Part shown: piece after piece, positions 1-6,975 of the stretch
How positions within the stretch are numbered: position 1 is the stretch's first letter
Layout of the letters: each line of letters opens with the position of its first letter
NCBI GenBank assembly: GCA_016735415.1
Contig: JAERRP010000448.1
Coordinates: forward strand, 1-9,948
Source of the DNA: Desulfobacterales bacterium
GTDB taxonomy: Bacteria; Desulfobacterota; Desulfobacteria; Desulfobacterales; UBA5852
Direction of reading: 5' to 3'
Length of the DNA: 9,948 bases
Notes under the pieces: generated by a model
Database searches by the model: none
What the model was told of the DNA's origin: nothing
The model's input: only the letters and a program-made list of their open reading frames with translations
Made by a program: the position numbers and the translations under genes

Positions 1-801
1 CCCGGAATGGAGGGCGCCGGGATCGTGGAGGCCGTGGGACCCGATGTCACGGATTTCAGGGAAGGCGATCGCGTGGCCTATGCCGGTCTGCCCCCCGGGG
101 CCTATGCCGAAAACCGCCTCATCCCGGCCCACCGCCTGATTAAACTGCCCGACACCATCCGTACACGGCAGGCGGCCGGCATGATGCTCAAGGGCATGAC
201 CGCGCGCTACCTGCTGCATGGCTGTTATCCGGTCAAGGCGGGCGATACCCTGCTCGTGCATGCCGCCGCCGGAGGCGTCGGGCTGATGGTCTGCCAGTGG
301 GCCCGGCATAAGGGGGCGCGGGTCATCGGAACCGTGGGGTCGGAAGAAAAGGCCGCACTAGCCCGCGCCAACGGGTGTGCCCACCCAATCCTTTACCAGA
401 GCGAAGACTTTGTCCCGCGCGTCCGCGACATCACCGACGGCCGGGGCGTCGATGTGGTCTACGACGCGGTCGGTCAGGCCACGTTCATGCCGTCCCTGGA
501 TTGCCTGCGGCCCATGGGGACCATGGTTTCTTTCGGCCAGGCCTCCGGACCGGTCGCCCCGATCGACCCCGGCATTCTGGCCGCCAAGGGTTCCCTGTTC
601 CTCACCCGGCCCAGCCTGATGACCTATACGGCCGCACGCCAGGACCTGCTGGCCCACGCCGCCGATCTTTTCGAGGTGGTGCAGATGGGGGCCGTCCAGG
701 TGGATATCCGGCAGTCTTATCCGCTCGCTGCCGCCGCGGACGCACACCGCGATCTGGAAGCCCGGAAGACCACCGGATCCACCATCCTGGTGGTTGAGTG
801 A
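1..801 (+). CDS. Quinone oxidoreductase-type (zinc-free MDR) NAD(P)H dehydrogenase, 5' end missing
   Basis: The frame is open from base 1 to a TGA ending at 801, so the window holds about 266 C-terminal residues of a protein that is usually about 320-330 long. The first visible residues, PGMEGAGIVEAVG, match the G-x-E-x-A-G catalytic-domain motif near residue 60 of this family, so the ATG at 7 is an internal methionine. The Rossmann motif AAAGGVG lies 86-92 residues after that methionine and is followed by a family-typical helix. No structural-zinc cysteine cluster is visible, which fits quinone reductases (Qor) rather than zinc alcohol dehydrogenases. Family members reduce quinones or enone-type substrates with NADPH in the cytosol; the substrate here is unknown. 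The next gene starts 30 bases downstream, so the two are probably co-transcribed. Base composition is GC-rich, unlike the block beginning near 1520. Confidence 0.9.
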   Translation, partial: PGMEGAGIVEAVGPDVTDFREGDRVAYAGLPPGAYAENRLIPAHRLIKLPDTIRTRQAAGMMLKGMTARYLLHGCYPVKAGDTLLVHAAAGGVGLMVCQWARHKGARVIGTVGSEEKAALARANGCAHPILYQSEDFVPRVRDITDGRGVDVVYDAVGQATFMPSLDCLRPMGTMVSFGQASGPVAPIDPGILAAKGSLFLTRPSLMTYTAARQDLLAHAADLFEVVQMGAVQVDIRQSYPLAAAADAHRDLEARKTTGSTILVVE

Positions 802-831
802 TTTTTCAAAAATTCAAATAGGAGACAAACA

Positions 832-1392
832 GTGGTGGTATTCAACGCGCCCAATGACGCCCTGCCCGTATTCCGTTCCCTCTTCCAGAAGGGCGTGGGA
901 ATAACGATCCAGACCGGCACCAGCCTGGAAAACCTTCTCTGCTGCCAGTGGAATATCGACCGGGCTTACGTGATGGGCCGCATCAGCACCCTGTTTCTTG
1001 ATGGTCATCCGGTGGATGACCTGCCCGGGGCCGTGGTGCACGACGGTGCGACCCTGGCCCTGTCGGGCGCCATGCCCGGTTTGATTGGCGCCACGATGCG
1101 CCGGGGTGGTGTTCTGGCATCGTTTCGGGACGGCATCACTTATTGCGAAACCTCCGAAGGCGGCCATGGCGGCCGCGGCAGGATTACACTGAAGCTTTTC
1201 AATCTGCTCATCGAAGAACTGGGACCCCTATTTCTGGCCCGGGGGATCTGGGTGTCCCGCTCCCGGCTGGCAGAACTGTTTCCCGGCCACCCTGGCATCG
1301 CGAACGCCACCGACAGCGAAATCGAGGTTTACATGGCCGATCGGCCATCGGCAGCGTCTAAAGGCGCGCGTAAAAAAAACTTCATATTGTAG
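832..1392 (+). CDS. Conserved-looking hypothetical protein, 186 aa, with a ThiS/MoaD-like stretch
   Basis: I do not recognise this gene. It starts at GTG (832), with AGGAG at 820-824 seven bases upstream; a second GTG follows at 835. There is no signal peptide and no clear membrane helix. Residues 45-93 (YVMGRISTLFLDGHPVDD to MRRGG) contain a pattern that loosely recalls a beta-grasp sulfur carrier: a strand, then 'hydrophobic-DGATLAL', then a Gly-Gly at 92-93. Here the Gly-Gly is internal rather than C-terminal. Residues 109-116 are glycine-rich (EGGHGGRG), followed by a helical region LFNLLIEELGPLF. The C-terminus is basic (ARKKNFIL). The gene sits 30 bases after the quinone-reductase-type gene and is GC-rich like it, so one operon is likely. 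A link to cofactor supply for the aldehyde oxidoreductase at 7330 is only a speculation from proximity and the MoaD-like pattern. Confidence 0.8.
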   Translation: MVVFNAPNDALPVFRSLFQKGVGITIQTGTSLENLLCCQWNIDRAYVMGRISTLFLDGHPVDDLPGAVVHDGATLALSGAMPGLIGATMRRGGVLASFRDGITYCETSEGGHGGRGRITLKLFNLLIEELGPLFLARGIWVSRSRLAELFPGHPGIANATDSEIEVYMADRPSAASKGARKKNFIL

Positions 1393-1513
1393 GCGCCGCG
1401 GCATCACCATGACCCCGACATCCTGCTCAGCCGCATTCTCAGAAACGCAAGATCCGTCTTCAAACCGTTCCCTTTGGAACCGCGGGCGCCATCCGTATTG
1501 CCGCGGTCGGGAT

Positions 1514-1519
1514 ATGGTT
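1514..1519. repeat. Left 6-bp direct repeat (putative target-site duplication)
   Basis: ATGGTT here is repeated exactly at 7072-7077. Each copy abuts the outer edge of a perfect 15-bp terminal inverted repeat (1520-1534 and 7057-7071). Position and orientation are what a transposition target duplication would give. A 6-base match at a fixed position is expected by chance about once in 4096. Confidence 0.6.
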
Positions 1520-1553
1520 CTTACATTCCGCACCCCTGATAGGGGTGTTTCGA
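1519..1553 (+). repeat. Left terminal repeat, 35-bp copy
   Basis: This 35-base segment matches 6975-7009 in the same orientation at 31 of 35 positions. Its first 16 bases are the exact complement of 7057-7072. Beyond base 1553 the two direct copies remain loosely alignable for about 25 more bases (both contain ACGAA..GAT..GC), which suggests decayed copies of one longer element. An imperfect inner dyad, CACCCCTGATAGGGGTG, lies at 1531-1547. Confidence 0.75.
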
Positions 1554-1649
1554 CTAATTTACTTACGAAATGATATGCTTGGAGATGTAGGAAGCTTGTC
1601 GAGCTAGTTCGTATCCTTCTTTTTTCATCGAAAATATGGAGTTTTGTAA

Positions 1650-2798
1650 ATGGATATAACAAAATTTGCAATTCCCGAAATTATTTTCGGACGGGGAAGT
1701 TTGAATCACGTCGGCCAATGCGCCCTAAAGCTTGGTGCCAAGAAGGTTTTTCTAGTGAGCGACTCAGGTATTGAAGAAGCCGGATGGGTGCAACAGCTTA
1801 CGGATATCTTGAAGAAAGAAGGTGTTGAGTGGGTCTATTATTCAGGTGTTTCACCAAATCCACGGGATTATCAAGTCAAACTGGGGGCTGAATTTTATCT
1901 CAATAACGGCGCTGACGTTATCATTGCCATTGGCGGTGGCAGCGCTATGGATACGGCTAAAGGTGTTGCAATAATTGCCAGCAATGGTGGCAAAATACAA
2001 GATTACGAAGGTGCCAACAGGGTGCAGCGTCCTCTGCCTCCCATGGTGTTTATCACAACCACAGCAGGAAGCGGCTCAGATATTTCTCAGTTTTGCATTA
2101 TTACTGATGTTGAGCGGGCCGTAAAAATGTCCATTATCACCCGCACTCTGGTACCGAATATTGCGATTGTCGACCCACTTATATTAGGCACAAAAACTGA
2201 AAAGCTCATTATCCAATCGGCTGTCGACGCGCTGGCACATGCCATAGAGTCTTATGTTTCCCGCATTGCATCACCATTTACCGAAATGCAATCACTCAAA
2301 GCCATTGACCTTATCCTGCGGAACTTACAACAAGCCGTCCAAACTCGCTCCCTTGATTCCCTAGAACAGTTGAGTGTAGCCTCTATATCAGCTTCCATGG
2401 CCTTCAGTAATGCCGGTCTCGGTGCCGAGCATGCTCTTGCCCATTCACTTGGTGGCCATTTCGATATGCCCCACGGCACCGTTCATCCAATTTTGTTAAC
2501 TGCGGTTATGCGTTTTAACCTGACCTATTGTATTCCCAAGCTTGCCGCCATCGGCCGGGTTATCCTCAATGAAAACCTCGGTTCTGATCTTGAAACAGCC
2601 AATGCCGGCATAGAAAAAATGGATTATTTTTTTGCTTCCTTTGATGTGTCTCACAAGCTGCGCCAGGAAATTAAGGAAGAGGATAAACAATACCTTGAAC
2701 AAATTTGTAAAATGGCAGTCAACGATGCCTGTAATTTGACTAACCCGCGATCGGCGTCCTGGAGAGAACTTCTGGAAATTTGTCATGAGGCCTGGTGA
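1650..2798 (+). CDS. Iron-containing alcohol dehydrogenase, ErcA-like (group III), 382 aa
   Basis: This is a full-length group III iron-dependent alcohol dehydrogenase, an NAD(P)-linked cytosolic enzyme interconverting alcohols and aldehydes. The ATG at 1650 has GGAG at 1638-1641, eight bases upstream. The nucleotide-binding GGGSAMD is at residues 95-101. All four expected metal ligands are visible: D193 and H197 (DALAHAIE), H261 (EHALAHSLGG) and H275 (PHG). The usual PHGxxNA motif reads PHGTVHP, with histidine at 279 replacing the conserved Asn. The C-terminal DACNLTNPR is family typical. Its stop overlaps the start of a histidine kinase, the arrangement in which ErcA-type dehydrogenases of Pseudomonas act with sensor kinases in regulating ethanol oxidation. 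A sensory or signal-generating role is therefore plausible beside or instead of bulk catabolism. It is only moderately similar to the second dehydrogenase at 5690, so it is not a recent duplicate. I see no convincing promoter in the 116 bases between the left terminal repeat and the ribosome binding site. Confidence 0.9.
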   Translation: MDITKFAIPEIIFGRGSLNHVGQCALKLGAKKVFLVSDSGIEEAGWVQQLTDILKKEGVEWVYYSGVSPNPRDYQVKLGAEFYLNNGADVIIAIGGGSAMDTAKGVAIIASNGGKIQDYEGANRVQRPLPPMVFITTTAGSGSDISQFCIITDVERAVKMSIITRTLVPNIAIVDPLILGTKTEKLIIQSAVDALAHAIESYVSRIASPFTEMQSLKAIDLILRNLQQAVQTRSLDSLEQLSVASISASMAFSNAGLGAEHALAHSLGGHFDMPHGTVHPILLTAVMRFNLTYCIPKLAAIGRVILNENLGSDLETANAGIEKMDYFFASFDVSHKLRQEIKEEDKQYLEQICKMAVNDACNLTNPRSASWRELLEICHEAW

Positions 2799-3991
2799 TG
2801 AAACCTGTAACAACACTTGAAGACCTGGTTGGCATCGATCATTGTAAGTTAGGCTTTTACCAGGAGTTGCAACAAAAGGTAGAACAGTTAAAAACATCCA
2901 ATCTGAAACTTGAAAAAAAGCGCCGGGAAGTACAGGCGGTATTGGACGGGATCACTGATTTGATGGTTGTGCTGTCAGAAGACCTTAAAATACAGCGAGT
3001 GAATCATGTCTTTAATGACTGGTTCCCCGGAGTCGATCCGATAGGCCACCATTGTTATGAGATCTTCCGTACTCGAGAAAGTGTTTGTGCTGATTGCCCC
3101 GTTATCCAATCCCTGGATTGTGATGGCATTGTCAAAGACCTTGCGATTTACAAGATAAACGGCAAGTTCAAACATTTAAGAATAATCGCCTCTCCACTTA
3201 AATCCACTCCGACCGGAGAGCGTCAAATTCTGCTCTCTAAGCGGGATATTACTCTGGAAAAAGAATTTCAGGCGCAGTATCATCAGGCAGAGAAAATGGC
3301 CACGATTGGTACCCTGGCGGCCGGAGTGGCTCATGAAATCAACAATCCCCTTGCAGCCATCAGAGGTTTTGCCGAAGGGCTACAGCGCAGGATTGGTCTC
3401 ATCCAGACCCAGGTGGACCAGGATGTTCTCGAAGACTTTCAGGAGTATACCGAAACCATCGTAAATGAATGTTTGCGGTGTCGCGATATTGTCCAAACCC
3501 TGCTCACCTTCAGCAGACCTGTTGCTTCAAGTCTTTGCCCGGTGGATATGAATCAATGTGTTTTAGATACGCTGTTCATTCTGAAACATCATTTCAAAGA
3601 GCATCACAGAGTCACGGTCAAAACAGAGTTCGAAAAGGAGCTGCCTTTGATTAAGGGAGATGAATCGCAGTTCAAGCAGGTGATAATTAATCTTTTTACA
3701 ATCGTCTTGGATGCTATCGGTGACGAAGGCGAAATCGTGATCAGGACGGTTGCCAATAAAGAGGGGGATGTTGAGTTGCTTGTTGAAGATTCAGGCTGTG
3801 GTATACCCTTTGAAATAAAAGATAAGCTGTTTGAACCCTTTTTTACTACCAAGCCTGTTGACAAAGGCATTGGTGTTGGTCTTTCAACCTGCTACACCAT
3901 CATCAAAAACCACGGCGGAAAAATTAATGTAAGCAGTGATGTAGGAAAAGGTTCAACTTTTCGTGTTACCATACCAGGTATAAATCCATGA
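2798..3991 (+). CDS. Cytosolic PAS-domain sensor histidine kinase with degenerate N-box, 397 aa
   Basis: The chosen ATG at 2798 overlaps the previous stop as TGATG, implying translational coupling; a GTG at 2795 is an in-frame alternative. There are no membrane segments, so the kinase is soluble and should sense an internal signal. Domain order: an N-terminal region with a coiled coil (about 20-50), a PAS domain (about 45-150) holding a CxxC pair (C97, C100; VCADCP) suited to metal or redox chemistry, a HisKA helix with phospho-acceptor H179 in GVAHEINNPLAAIR, then an HATPase domain. The G1 box EDSGCGIP, F box LFEPFFTTKP and G2 box GIGVGLSTC are intact. The N-box is not: where NLxxNAxDA is expected the protein reads NLFTIVLDA, so the magnesium-binding Asn is I302. 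Such kinases may have weak ATP binding or act mainly as phosphatases. The stop overlaps the response-regulator start as ATGA, marking that protein as the cognate partner. Confidence 0.9.
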   Translation: MKPVTTLEDLVGIDHCKLGFYQELQQKVEQLKTSNLKLEKKRREVQAVLDGITDLMVVLSEDLKIQRVNHVFNDWFPGVDPIGHHCYEIFRTRESVCADCPVIQSLDCDGIVKDLAIYKINGKFKHLRIIASPLKSTPTGERQILLSKRDITLEKEFQAQYHQAEKMATIGTLAAGVAHEINNPLAAIRGFAEGLQRRIGLIQTQVDQDVLEDFQEYTETIVNECLRCRDIVQTLLTFSRPVASSLCPVDMNQCVLDTLFILKHHFKEHHRVTVKTEFEKELPLIKGDESQFKQVIINLFTIVLDAIGDEGEIVIRTVANKEGDVELLVEDSGCGIPFEIKDKLFEPFFTTKPVDKGIGVGLSTCYTIIKNHGGKINVSSDVGKGSTFRVTIPGINP

Positions 3992-5325
3992 CAGATAAAA
4001 AACGATATCCAGTGCTTGTAATAGATGACGAAGAACCCATCAGAAGGCTGTTGCAGAAAGAACTAACCAACGATAACCGGGAAGTTTCTGTCGCAGCGAA
4101 TGCAGCCGAAGCCATGACGATGGTACGCGGCAACTGGTTTGATGTGATCATCATGGATTTGCGGCTACCTGACATTACCGATCTTGATTTGTTGATCAAA
4201 GTAAAAGATACCGTACCCCATGTTGAGGTAATCATGATTACCGGTCAAGGCGATATTGATACCGCTGTAGATGCAATGAAAATAGGTGCCTATGATTTCA
4301 TTCGTAAGCCTTTTAACCTGGAACGACTTGAACTCTTAGTAGAAAAAGCGCATCAACGGGTTTTGCTCTCCCGTGAAAATGACATATTGCGGCATAGCAG
4401 CGGCCAGGAGAAAGAGGCTAAATTCATAGGAAATTCAAAACCAGTTCGTGATATTAAATTTCTGATAAACAAGGTCGCACCAGCGAAAATCCCCGTACTC
4501 ATAACAGGGGAATCGGGTTCCGGCAAAGACGTGGTCGCCCGATTAATACACGAACGCTCGTATTGTTCCGATCATCCCATGATCATAAAGAATTGCGCGA
4601 CCCTGCAGAAAGATCTTGCCCGCAGTGAGTTGTTTGGCCATATGAGGGGTTCGTTTACCGGCGCAACGGAGACCCGAGAGGGCTTAATGTCTTTTGCCCA
4701 TAATTCCACCCTGTTCCTCGATGAGATAGGTGATTTATCCCTGGGGGTGCAGGCTTCTTTATTGCGGGTACTGGACACGCAGACCTATCGGCGAGTAGGA
4801 GAGAAAGAAGAGCGCCGAGTCAATATTCGCTTTCTATTTGCCACAAATAGAAACCTTTCCGAAGAGGTTGCGCAAGGCCGATTCAACGAAGCCTTTTATC
4901 ACCGAATAAATGCTTTTAATATTCAGATGCCGCCTATCAACGAACGTAGAGAAGATCTTCCGTTACTTGTAGATTACTTTTTAACAACCTTGAGTCCAGA
5001 CAATGTACCTTGTCGCATTGTTCAAGGTGCCATGGATTGCCTGATGCATTACAGCTGGCCCGGCAATGTACGGGAGTTGCGAAACGTCATCGAACGCTCC
5101 ATAATTTTATCTGAAAACAATATTATTACAGAACGCTGCCTTCCGAGTGAACTCGCACATAGCGCAGACAGAAATGAGGGATGTCTTACCCTGGAATCCG
5201 TAGAGAAAAAACATATCTTAAAAATGTTAGATTTCTTTGAAGAAAACCGTCAAAAAACCGCCCATTCCCTAGGCATAAGTAGAAAAACGCTTTATCGAAA
5301 ACTATCAAGTTACGCAACCAAATAA
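3988..5325 (+). CDS. NtrC-family sigma-54-dependent response regulator, 445 aa
   Basis: The start ATG overlaps the kinase stop (ATGA). Residues 1-120 are a receiver domain with acidic D13/D14, phospho-acceptor D57 (IMDLRLPD), T85 and K107 (RKPF). The central AAA+ domain (about 145-390) has Walker A GESGSGKD (174-181), the sigma-54-contacting loop as GSFTGA (221-226, usually GAFTGA) and Walker B TLFLDE (241-246). The segment usually written FREDLYYRLN reads FNEAFYHRIN (299-308): the second arginine is kept (R306) but the first is N300. SWPGNVREL follows at 356-364. The C-terminal Fis-type helix-turn-helix is at about 418-442 (RQKTAHSLGISRKTLYRKL). The likely function is to bind the inverted repeat at 5390-5431 and activate the -24/-12 promoter at 5591 for the second alcohol dehydrogenase. 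The predicted target lies immediately downstream of its own gene. Confidence 0.93.
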   Translation: MTDKKRYPVLVIDDEEPIRRLLQKELTNDNREVSVAANAAEAMTMVRGNWFDVIIMDLRLPDITDLDLLIKVKDTVPHVEVIMITGQGDIDTAVDAMKIGAYDFIRKPFNLERLELLVEKAHQRVLLSRENDILRHSSGQEKEAKFIGNSKPVRDIKFLINKVAPAKIPVLITGESGSGKDVVARLIHERSYCSDHPMIIKNCATLQKDLARSELFGHMRGSFTGATETREGLMSFAHNSTLFLDEIGDLSLGVQASLLRVLDTQTYRRVGEKEERRVNIRFLFATNRNLSEEVAQGRFNEAFYHRINAFNIQMPPINERREDLPLLVDYFLTTLSPDNVPCRIVQGAMDCLMHYSWPGNVRELRNVIERSIILSENNIITERCLPSELAHSADRNEGCLTLESVEKKHILKMLDFFEENRQKTAHSLGISRKTLYRKLSSYATK

Positions 5326-5350
5326 TCAGGCCGCTAAGCAATGCCCGCAG

Positions 5351-5364
5351 GTTTCAAAATGCAC
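5351..5364 (+). promoter_or_regulatory. Weak activator half-site
   Basis: GTTTCAAAATGCAC shares the core TCAAAATG (5354-5361) with the right arm of the inverted repeat at 5419-5431. It is offset about 65 bases upstream of that arm and in the same orientation. Recurrence of the core suggests an extended upstream activating sequence. A single 8-base match in AT-rich DNA is weak evidence. Confidence 0.3.
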
Positions 5365-5389
5365 CACCCTTTATCTGTTTTTCCACCAA

Positions 5390-5431
5390 GACATTTTGAC
5401 CCGTTTGGCTGAAATGATGGGTCAAAATGTC
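5390..5431. promoter_or_regulatory. Upstream activating sequence: 13-bp perfect inverted repeat
   Basis: GACATTTTGACCC (5390-5402) is exactly complementary to GGGTCAAAATGTC (5419-5431), with a 16-base spacer. Its centre is about 180 bases upstream of the -24 element, a usual distance for enhancer sites of NtrC-class activators, which contact the polymerase by DNA looping. The preceding gene encodes such an activator, so this is its most likely binding site. No T-run follows the right arm, so a terminator for the regulator operon is less likely. Confidence 0.65.
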
Positions 5432-5521
5432 CCACTGGGCTGCAGGCGTCTATTTTAGGACTTTTAGGGCATTTCCTTCGTTTAATCGTTGTCTTCTAAA
5501 TATTTATTTTCTTTCTTAAGG

Positions 5522-5534
5522 GACATTTTTTCCC
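5522..5534 (+). promoter_or_regulatory. Third activator half-site-like motif
   Basis: GACATTTTTTCCC matches the left arm of the upstream inverted repeat (GACATTTTGACCC) at 11 of 13 positions in the same orientation. It lies 56 bases before the -24 element. It could be a secondary binding site, but the T-run makes a chance match easier. Confidence 0.35.
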
Positions 5535-5590
5535 GTCCTGTCTCTTGTCACTAATTACATTACTATCTGATATTATTATATTAAAATAAG

Positions 5591-5606
5591 TGGCACAGGC
5601 TTTGCT
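5591..5606 (+). promoter_or_regulatory. Sigma-54 (-24/-12) promoter
   Basis: TGGCAC (5591-5596), five bases, then TTGCT (5602-5606) gives the invariant GG and GC with exact spacing and matches the sigma-54 consensus at almost every position. Transcription would begin near 5616-5617, leaving a leader of about 73 bases before the dehydrogenase ATG. It lies downstream of a sigma-54 activator gene and its probable binding repeat. Confidence 0.88.
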
Positions 5607-5689
5607 GTGGTAAGAGCGCGCAGATGGTGGATCCAAGTAAAGGCAGGTATATTTCCTAAAACCCTACATTACAAAAGGATGGTGTGAAT

Positions 5690-6871
5690 ATGGCTATTCG
5701 TGAAGAAGTTTACGGTTATTTCATTCCGAGTGTAACCCTGATCGGTATTGGTGCTGCAAAAGAAATCCCTGGGAAAATTAAAACCCTTGGTGGTACCAGG
5801 CCATTAATTGTCACCGACAAAGGTATTACCGGTGCAGGTATCACCAAGGAAATCACCGATCTGATGGACGATGCCGACATGAAATATGTTGTATTTGATG
5901 AAACAATTCCTAACCCTACCGATACCAACGTGCACGATGGTGTTGAGGTCTACAAAAAAGGAAATTGTGACAGCCTGATAACCCTTGGAGGTGGCAGTTC
6001 ACATGATTGTGGTAAAGGTATTGGTCTGGTGATTGCCAATGGCGGCACAATCCAAGATTATGAAGGTGTGGATCAATCCACCAAACCAATGCCTCCATAT
6101 GTTGCCGTTAATACCACCGCCGGTACGGCTTCTGAAATGACCCGGTTCTGTATCATTACCGATACAAAACGTAAAGTAAAAATGGCCATCGTTGACTGGC
6201 GGGTTACGCCTGGTGTTGCACTGGATGATCCGCTTCTGATGATGGGTATGCCACCTGCATTGACTGCCGCCACTGGTATGGACGCATTGACCCATGCGGT
6301 TGAGGCGTATGTTTCCACCATTGCTACCCCCATGACTGATTCTGCTGCCGAAAAAGCTATTGAGCTTATCGCCAAACATTTACGTCCCGCAGTAGCAAAT
6401 GGAAATGATATCGATGCCCGTGAAGGAATGTGTTACGCACAGTTTCTTGCTGGTATGGCATTCAATAATGCAAGTCTTGGTCACGTCCATGCAATGGCGC
6501 ATCAGCTTGGTGGTTTTTATGACTTGCCCCATGGCGAATGTAATGCAATTCTGCTGCCGCATGTCTGTGCCTTTAATCTCATCGCCAAGCTGGAGCGTTT
6601 CATTAAAATTGCTGACCTGATGGGTGAGAATGTAAATGGTCTTGCGCCACGTGATGCCGCCGAGCTTGCTCTCGTAGCCATTAAGAAGCTTTCAACAGAT
6701 GTTGGAATTCCTTCAGGACTTGTAGAATTAGGTGTCCGTTACGGCAAGGAAGTCAAAGCAGTAGATATCCCAACTATGCGTGGCAATGCACAGAAGGATG
6801 CGTGCGGATTGACCAACCCAAGAATGGTAAAAGATCAGGATGTTGAAGCCATTTACACTGCCGCCCTGTAA
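5690..6871 (+). CDS. Iron-containing alcohol dehydrogenase, Desulfovibrio/methanol-dehydrogenase type, 393 aa
   Basis: This is a full-length group III iron alcohol dehydrogenase with cytosolic NAD-linked alcohol/aldehyde chemistry. The ATG at 5690 is preferred because AGGA (5676-5679) lies ten bases upstream. An in-frame GTG at 5684 would add two residues but sits too close to that site. The nucleotide motif GGGSSHD is at 100-106. The metal ligands are D198 and H202 (DALTHAVE), H267 (HVHAMAHQLGG) and H281 (PHGECNA). The sequence throughout (IPSVTLIGIGA, DETIPNPTD, NTTAGTASEMTRFCIITD) is of the kind abundant in Desulfovibrio and close to the Bacillus NAD-dependent methanol dehydrogenase; ethanol or another short alcohol is a likely substrate. 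It is the only gene between the sigma-54 promoter and the hairpin at 6894, so it should be the regulated output of the upstream two-component system. All conserved residues are intact, in contrast to the altered PHGTVHP motif of the first dehydrogenase. Confidence 0.93.
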   Translation: MAIREEVYGYFIPSVTLIGIGAAKEIPGKIKTLGGTRPLIVTDKGITGAGITKEITDLMDDADMKYVVFDETIPNPTDTNVHDGVEVYKKGNCDSLITLGGGSSHDCGKGIGLVIANGGTIQDYEGVDQSTKPMPPYVAVNTTAGTASEMTRFCIITDTKRKVKMAIVDWRVTPGVALDDPLLMMGMPPALTAATGMDALTHAVEAYVSTIATPMTDSAAEKAIELIAKHLRPAVANGNDIDAREGMCYAQFLAGMAFNNASLGHVHAMAHQLGGFYDLPHGECNAILLPHVCAFNLIAKLERFIKIADLMGENVNGLAPRDAAELALVAIKKLSTDVGIPSGLVELGVRYGKEVKAVDIPTMRGNAQKDACGLTNPRMVKDQDVEAIYTAAL

Positions 6872-6893
6872 TTAATAGACCATTAGCAGCCTG

Positions 6894-6930
6894 ACATAAA
6901 GGACACAGGAGTACCTTGTGTCCTTTATGT
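6894..6930 (+). terminator. Strong hairpin after the second alcohol dehydrogenase
   Basis: ACATAAAGGACACA (6894-6907) pairs perfectly with TGTGTCCTTTATGT (6917-6930) around a nine-base loop, beginning 22 bases after the stop codon. The 14-bp stem marks a transcript end or a 3'-stabilising structure. No T-run follows, so intrinsic termination is uncertain. Confidence 0.65.
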
Positions 6931-6975
6931 GGTTAGAAATGAAGTAAGAGGGTCATTCACCAAATGGACTTAAAT

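Larger units (their letters stand above)
5326..5689 (+). promoter_or_regulatory. Regulatory intergenic region between activator and second alcohol dehydrogenase
   Basis: No gene of credible length lies in these 364 bases. The region holds, in order, a loose half-site (5351-5364), a 13-bp inverted repeat (5390-5431), an AT-rich spacer with a third half-site-like motif (5522-5534), a sigma-54 promoter (5591-5606) and an untranslated leader of about 70 bases. I saw no good factor-independent terminator directly after the regulator gene, so some read-through from the upstream operon is possible. I found no clear IHF consensus in the spacer. Confidence 0.75.

Noticed and set aside
1467..1480. Small hairpin GTTCC-CTTT-GGAAC after the 832 gene as a terminator.
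   Set aside because: The stem is only five pairs, no T-run follows, and it begins about 75 bases after the stop codon.
1581..1595. Possible -24/-12 promoter before the first alcohol dehydrogenase (GG...GC).
   Set aside because: The spacing between GG (1581-1582) and GC (1594-1595) is 11 bases instead of 10, and the surrounding bases do not fit TGGCAC or TTGC.
1228..1671. Minus-strand open frame of 147 codons crossing the end of the 832 gene and the left terminal repeat.
   Set aside because: It spans the GC-content boundary and the start of the next gene, has no visible ribosome binding site or motif, and the plus-strand genes explain the coding signal.
1650..6871. The two iron alcohol dehydrogenases as a recent tandem duplication.
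   Set aside because: Their sequences differ throughout, including the metal-site loop and N-terminal regions. They are separate subfamily members rather than recent copies.
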